Of a stretch of DNA of 64,000 bases, positions 63,325-64,000 are shown in pieces (the first letter of the stretch is position 1; every line of letters begins with the position of its first letter). The notes beneath the pieces were generated by a model that saw nothing but the letters and a program-made list of their open reading frames with translations, was not told the DNA's origin and made no database searches. The DNA is from Aulosira sp. FACHB-615 (GTDB taxonomy: Bacteria; Cyanobacteriota; Cyanobacteriia; Cyanobacteriales; Nostocaceae), in contig NZ_JACJSE010000006.1 in NCBI RefSeq assembly GCF_014698045.1, positions 248,001 to 312,000 of the forward strand, read 5' to 3'. A program made the translations under genes and the position numbers.

Positions 63325-63645
63325 GTTACGAACTATTCCGATTTAACCCAATCGGTAGGGTCAAGACCAGTGGCTTCAGCAGCACGGCTCCGGGTTTCCA
63401 ACTATTCCGATTTGACCCAATCGGTAGGGCGTGGTCATCGAATCAGTACATGGTTCCCACGACGGTTTCCAACTATTCCGATTTGACCCAATCGGTAGGG
63501 TGTCCGGCGTTACGGCCGACGGCTTCAAGGTCACAATGTTTCCAACTATTCCGATTTGACCCAATCGGTAGGGTTACGATAGCGTAAGGCTAGTTACAAG
63601 AGTTAATAAGTTTCCAACTATTCCGATTTGACCCAATCGGTAGGG
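63325..63645 (-). CRISPR. CRISPR array, 5 repeats / 4 spacers
   Basis: 36-bp repeats at 63325 (degenerate distal copy, starts GTTACGAACTATTCC), 63394, 63465, 63538 and 63610 (plus strand begins GTTTCCAACTATTCCGATTT, ends CCAATCGGTAGGG). Spacers 33, 35, 37 and 36 bp. The leader is on the right, so crRNA runs on the minus strand, ending in GTTGGAAAC. The repeat differs from the 40.3/54.4-kb repeat mainly by paired changes in its stem (CCCTACCGATTGGGT versus CTTTACCGATTAACT). Confidence 0.96.
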
Positions 63646-63835
63646 AGTTCGTCTAGGAGCCTTTACCCAGTAAGGGTTTCAGCCGCCAAATCGACGCATC
63701 TCTGAAATTATTATAAATCATCAGTGAAAATTGACCAAAACACATAGCTCAAACCCTTTCCCTGTAAGCAATCGACACACCTCAACGAAAAATATAGGGT
63801 TTCGGCGATTTGGCGAGGTGTGTCGATGAACAATA
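63646..63835 (-). promoter_or_regulatory. CRISPR leader (63.3-kb array)
   Basis: Homologous to the leaders at 40.2 and 54.6 kb (shared AGTTCGTCTAGGAGCCTTTA next to the repeat). The motif is CGACGCATCTC (63692-63702), CGACACACCTC (63773-63783) and its reverse complement GAGGTGTGTCG (63815-63825). Confidence 0.75.
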
Positions 63836-64000
63836 AAAAACTCTGTGAAAACGCCTCAAACCTAGTAGTCCACCAACCCAATATTGCTGTGTAGACCCTG
63901 TAAGGGAGCAAGGGAGCAGGGGAGCAGGGGAGAATGAAGGTACTCTCCCCTCTGCCCCGAAGCCCCTCTGCCCCGAAGCCTCTTCTCTCTCCTCTGCCCC
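63836..64000. repeat. Low-complexity G/A and C/T-rich tail
   Basis: After about 63900, GGGAGCAGGGGAGCAGGGGA and then its C/T-rich near reverse complement to the window end. No gene seen. Confidence 0.6.

Noticed and set aside
63321..63587. 88-codon plus-strand frame with repeated LFRFDPIGR
   Set aside because: Translation of CRISPR repeats at 63.3-63.6 kb.

Overview
This 64-kb window comes from a cyanobacterium, most likely a filamentous one of the Nostoc/Anabaena/Calothrix type. The signs are psaC (photosystem I), very frequent HIP1 octamers (GCGATCGC), a DevBCA-type exporter, many DICT/pentapeptide/CHAT/Uma2-type genes typical of large cyanobacterial genomes, and dense small palindromic repeats between genes. 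Assignments are from reading the sequence and from family knowledge; no database search was possible.

Layout. 1-8.8 kb: accessory and housekeeping mix (broken parDE pair, Uma2 and DUF2887 nucleases, DICT sensor plus pentapeptide protein, radical SAM enzyme, DUF1830 and DUF4079 proteins, gene debris). 8.8-11.1 kb: an AT-rich two-gene unit, a GHKL (MORC/Hsp90-like) ATPase and a methyltransferase-like protein, which I consider a candidate conflict system. 11.3-25.9 kb: mostly core genes (glmS, psaC, a Rieske oxygenase with a divergent TetR regulator, a histidine kinase with a membrane partner, a DM13 protein, cellulose synthase, tldD and pmbA). 26.1-31.1 kb: TetR regulator with an operator-like triple site, a devBCA-type exporter and a second TA pair. 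31.3-40 kb: a TPR-CHAT protein with ten near-identical 120-bp repeats, hypotheticals and a channel-like protein with two RCK domains. 41.2-48.8 kb: a sulfur-acquisition cluster (two flavin monooxygenases, two SfnB-like dehydrogenases) with a LysR regulator fused to an SsuA-like sulfonate-binding domain. 49-54 kb: an S66 peptidase, a GTPase, a metal ABC permease, tRNA-Phe and a small conserved gene. 54-64 kb: a type III-B (Cmr) CRISPR-Cas locus with several arrays.

CRISPR part. Four arrays are present: 40.33-40.51 kb (+), 54.40-54.50 kb (-), 54.71-55.18 kb (-) and 63.33-63.65 kb (-). Three share a homologous leader with a tripled CGACACCACTC-like motif; between leaders the motif changes on both arms together, so its inverted symmetry is kept. 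The interference operon on the minus strand is cas10 (GGDD kept, no HD domain), cmr3, cmr4, cmr5 and one 580-aa protein with two RAMP regions that seems to stand for Cmr6 plus Cmr1. Upstream is a Csx3-AAA protein (ring-nuclease family) whose frame carries a stop codon 44 codons before a plausible C-terminus. No cas1, cas2, cas6 or cOA-activated nuclease is visible here.

The 40.14-41.02 kb and 54.05-54.69 kb segments are inverted copies of one another (leader, array, trailer, mobile repeat, terminator and the end of the flanking gene). They bracket about 13 kb including the sulfur cluster, so that stretch could invert by homologous recombination. Several dispersed repeat families with terminal inverted repeats are scattered through the window, including one nested insertion, one inside an ORF and one inside the cmr operon.
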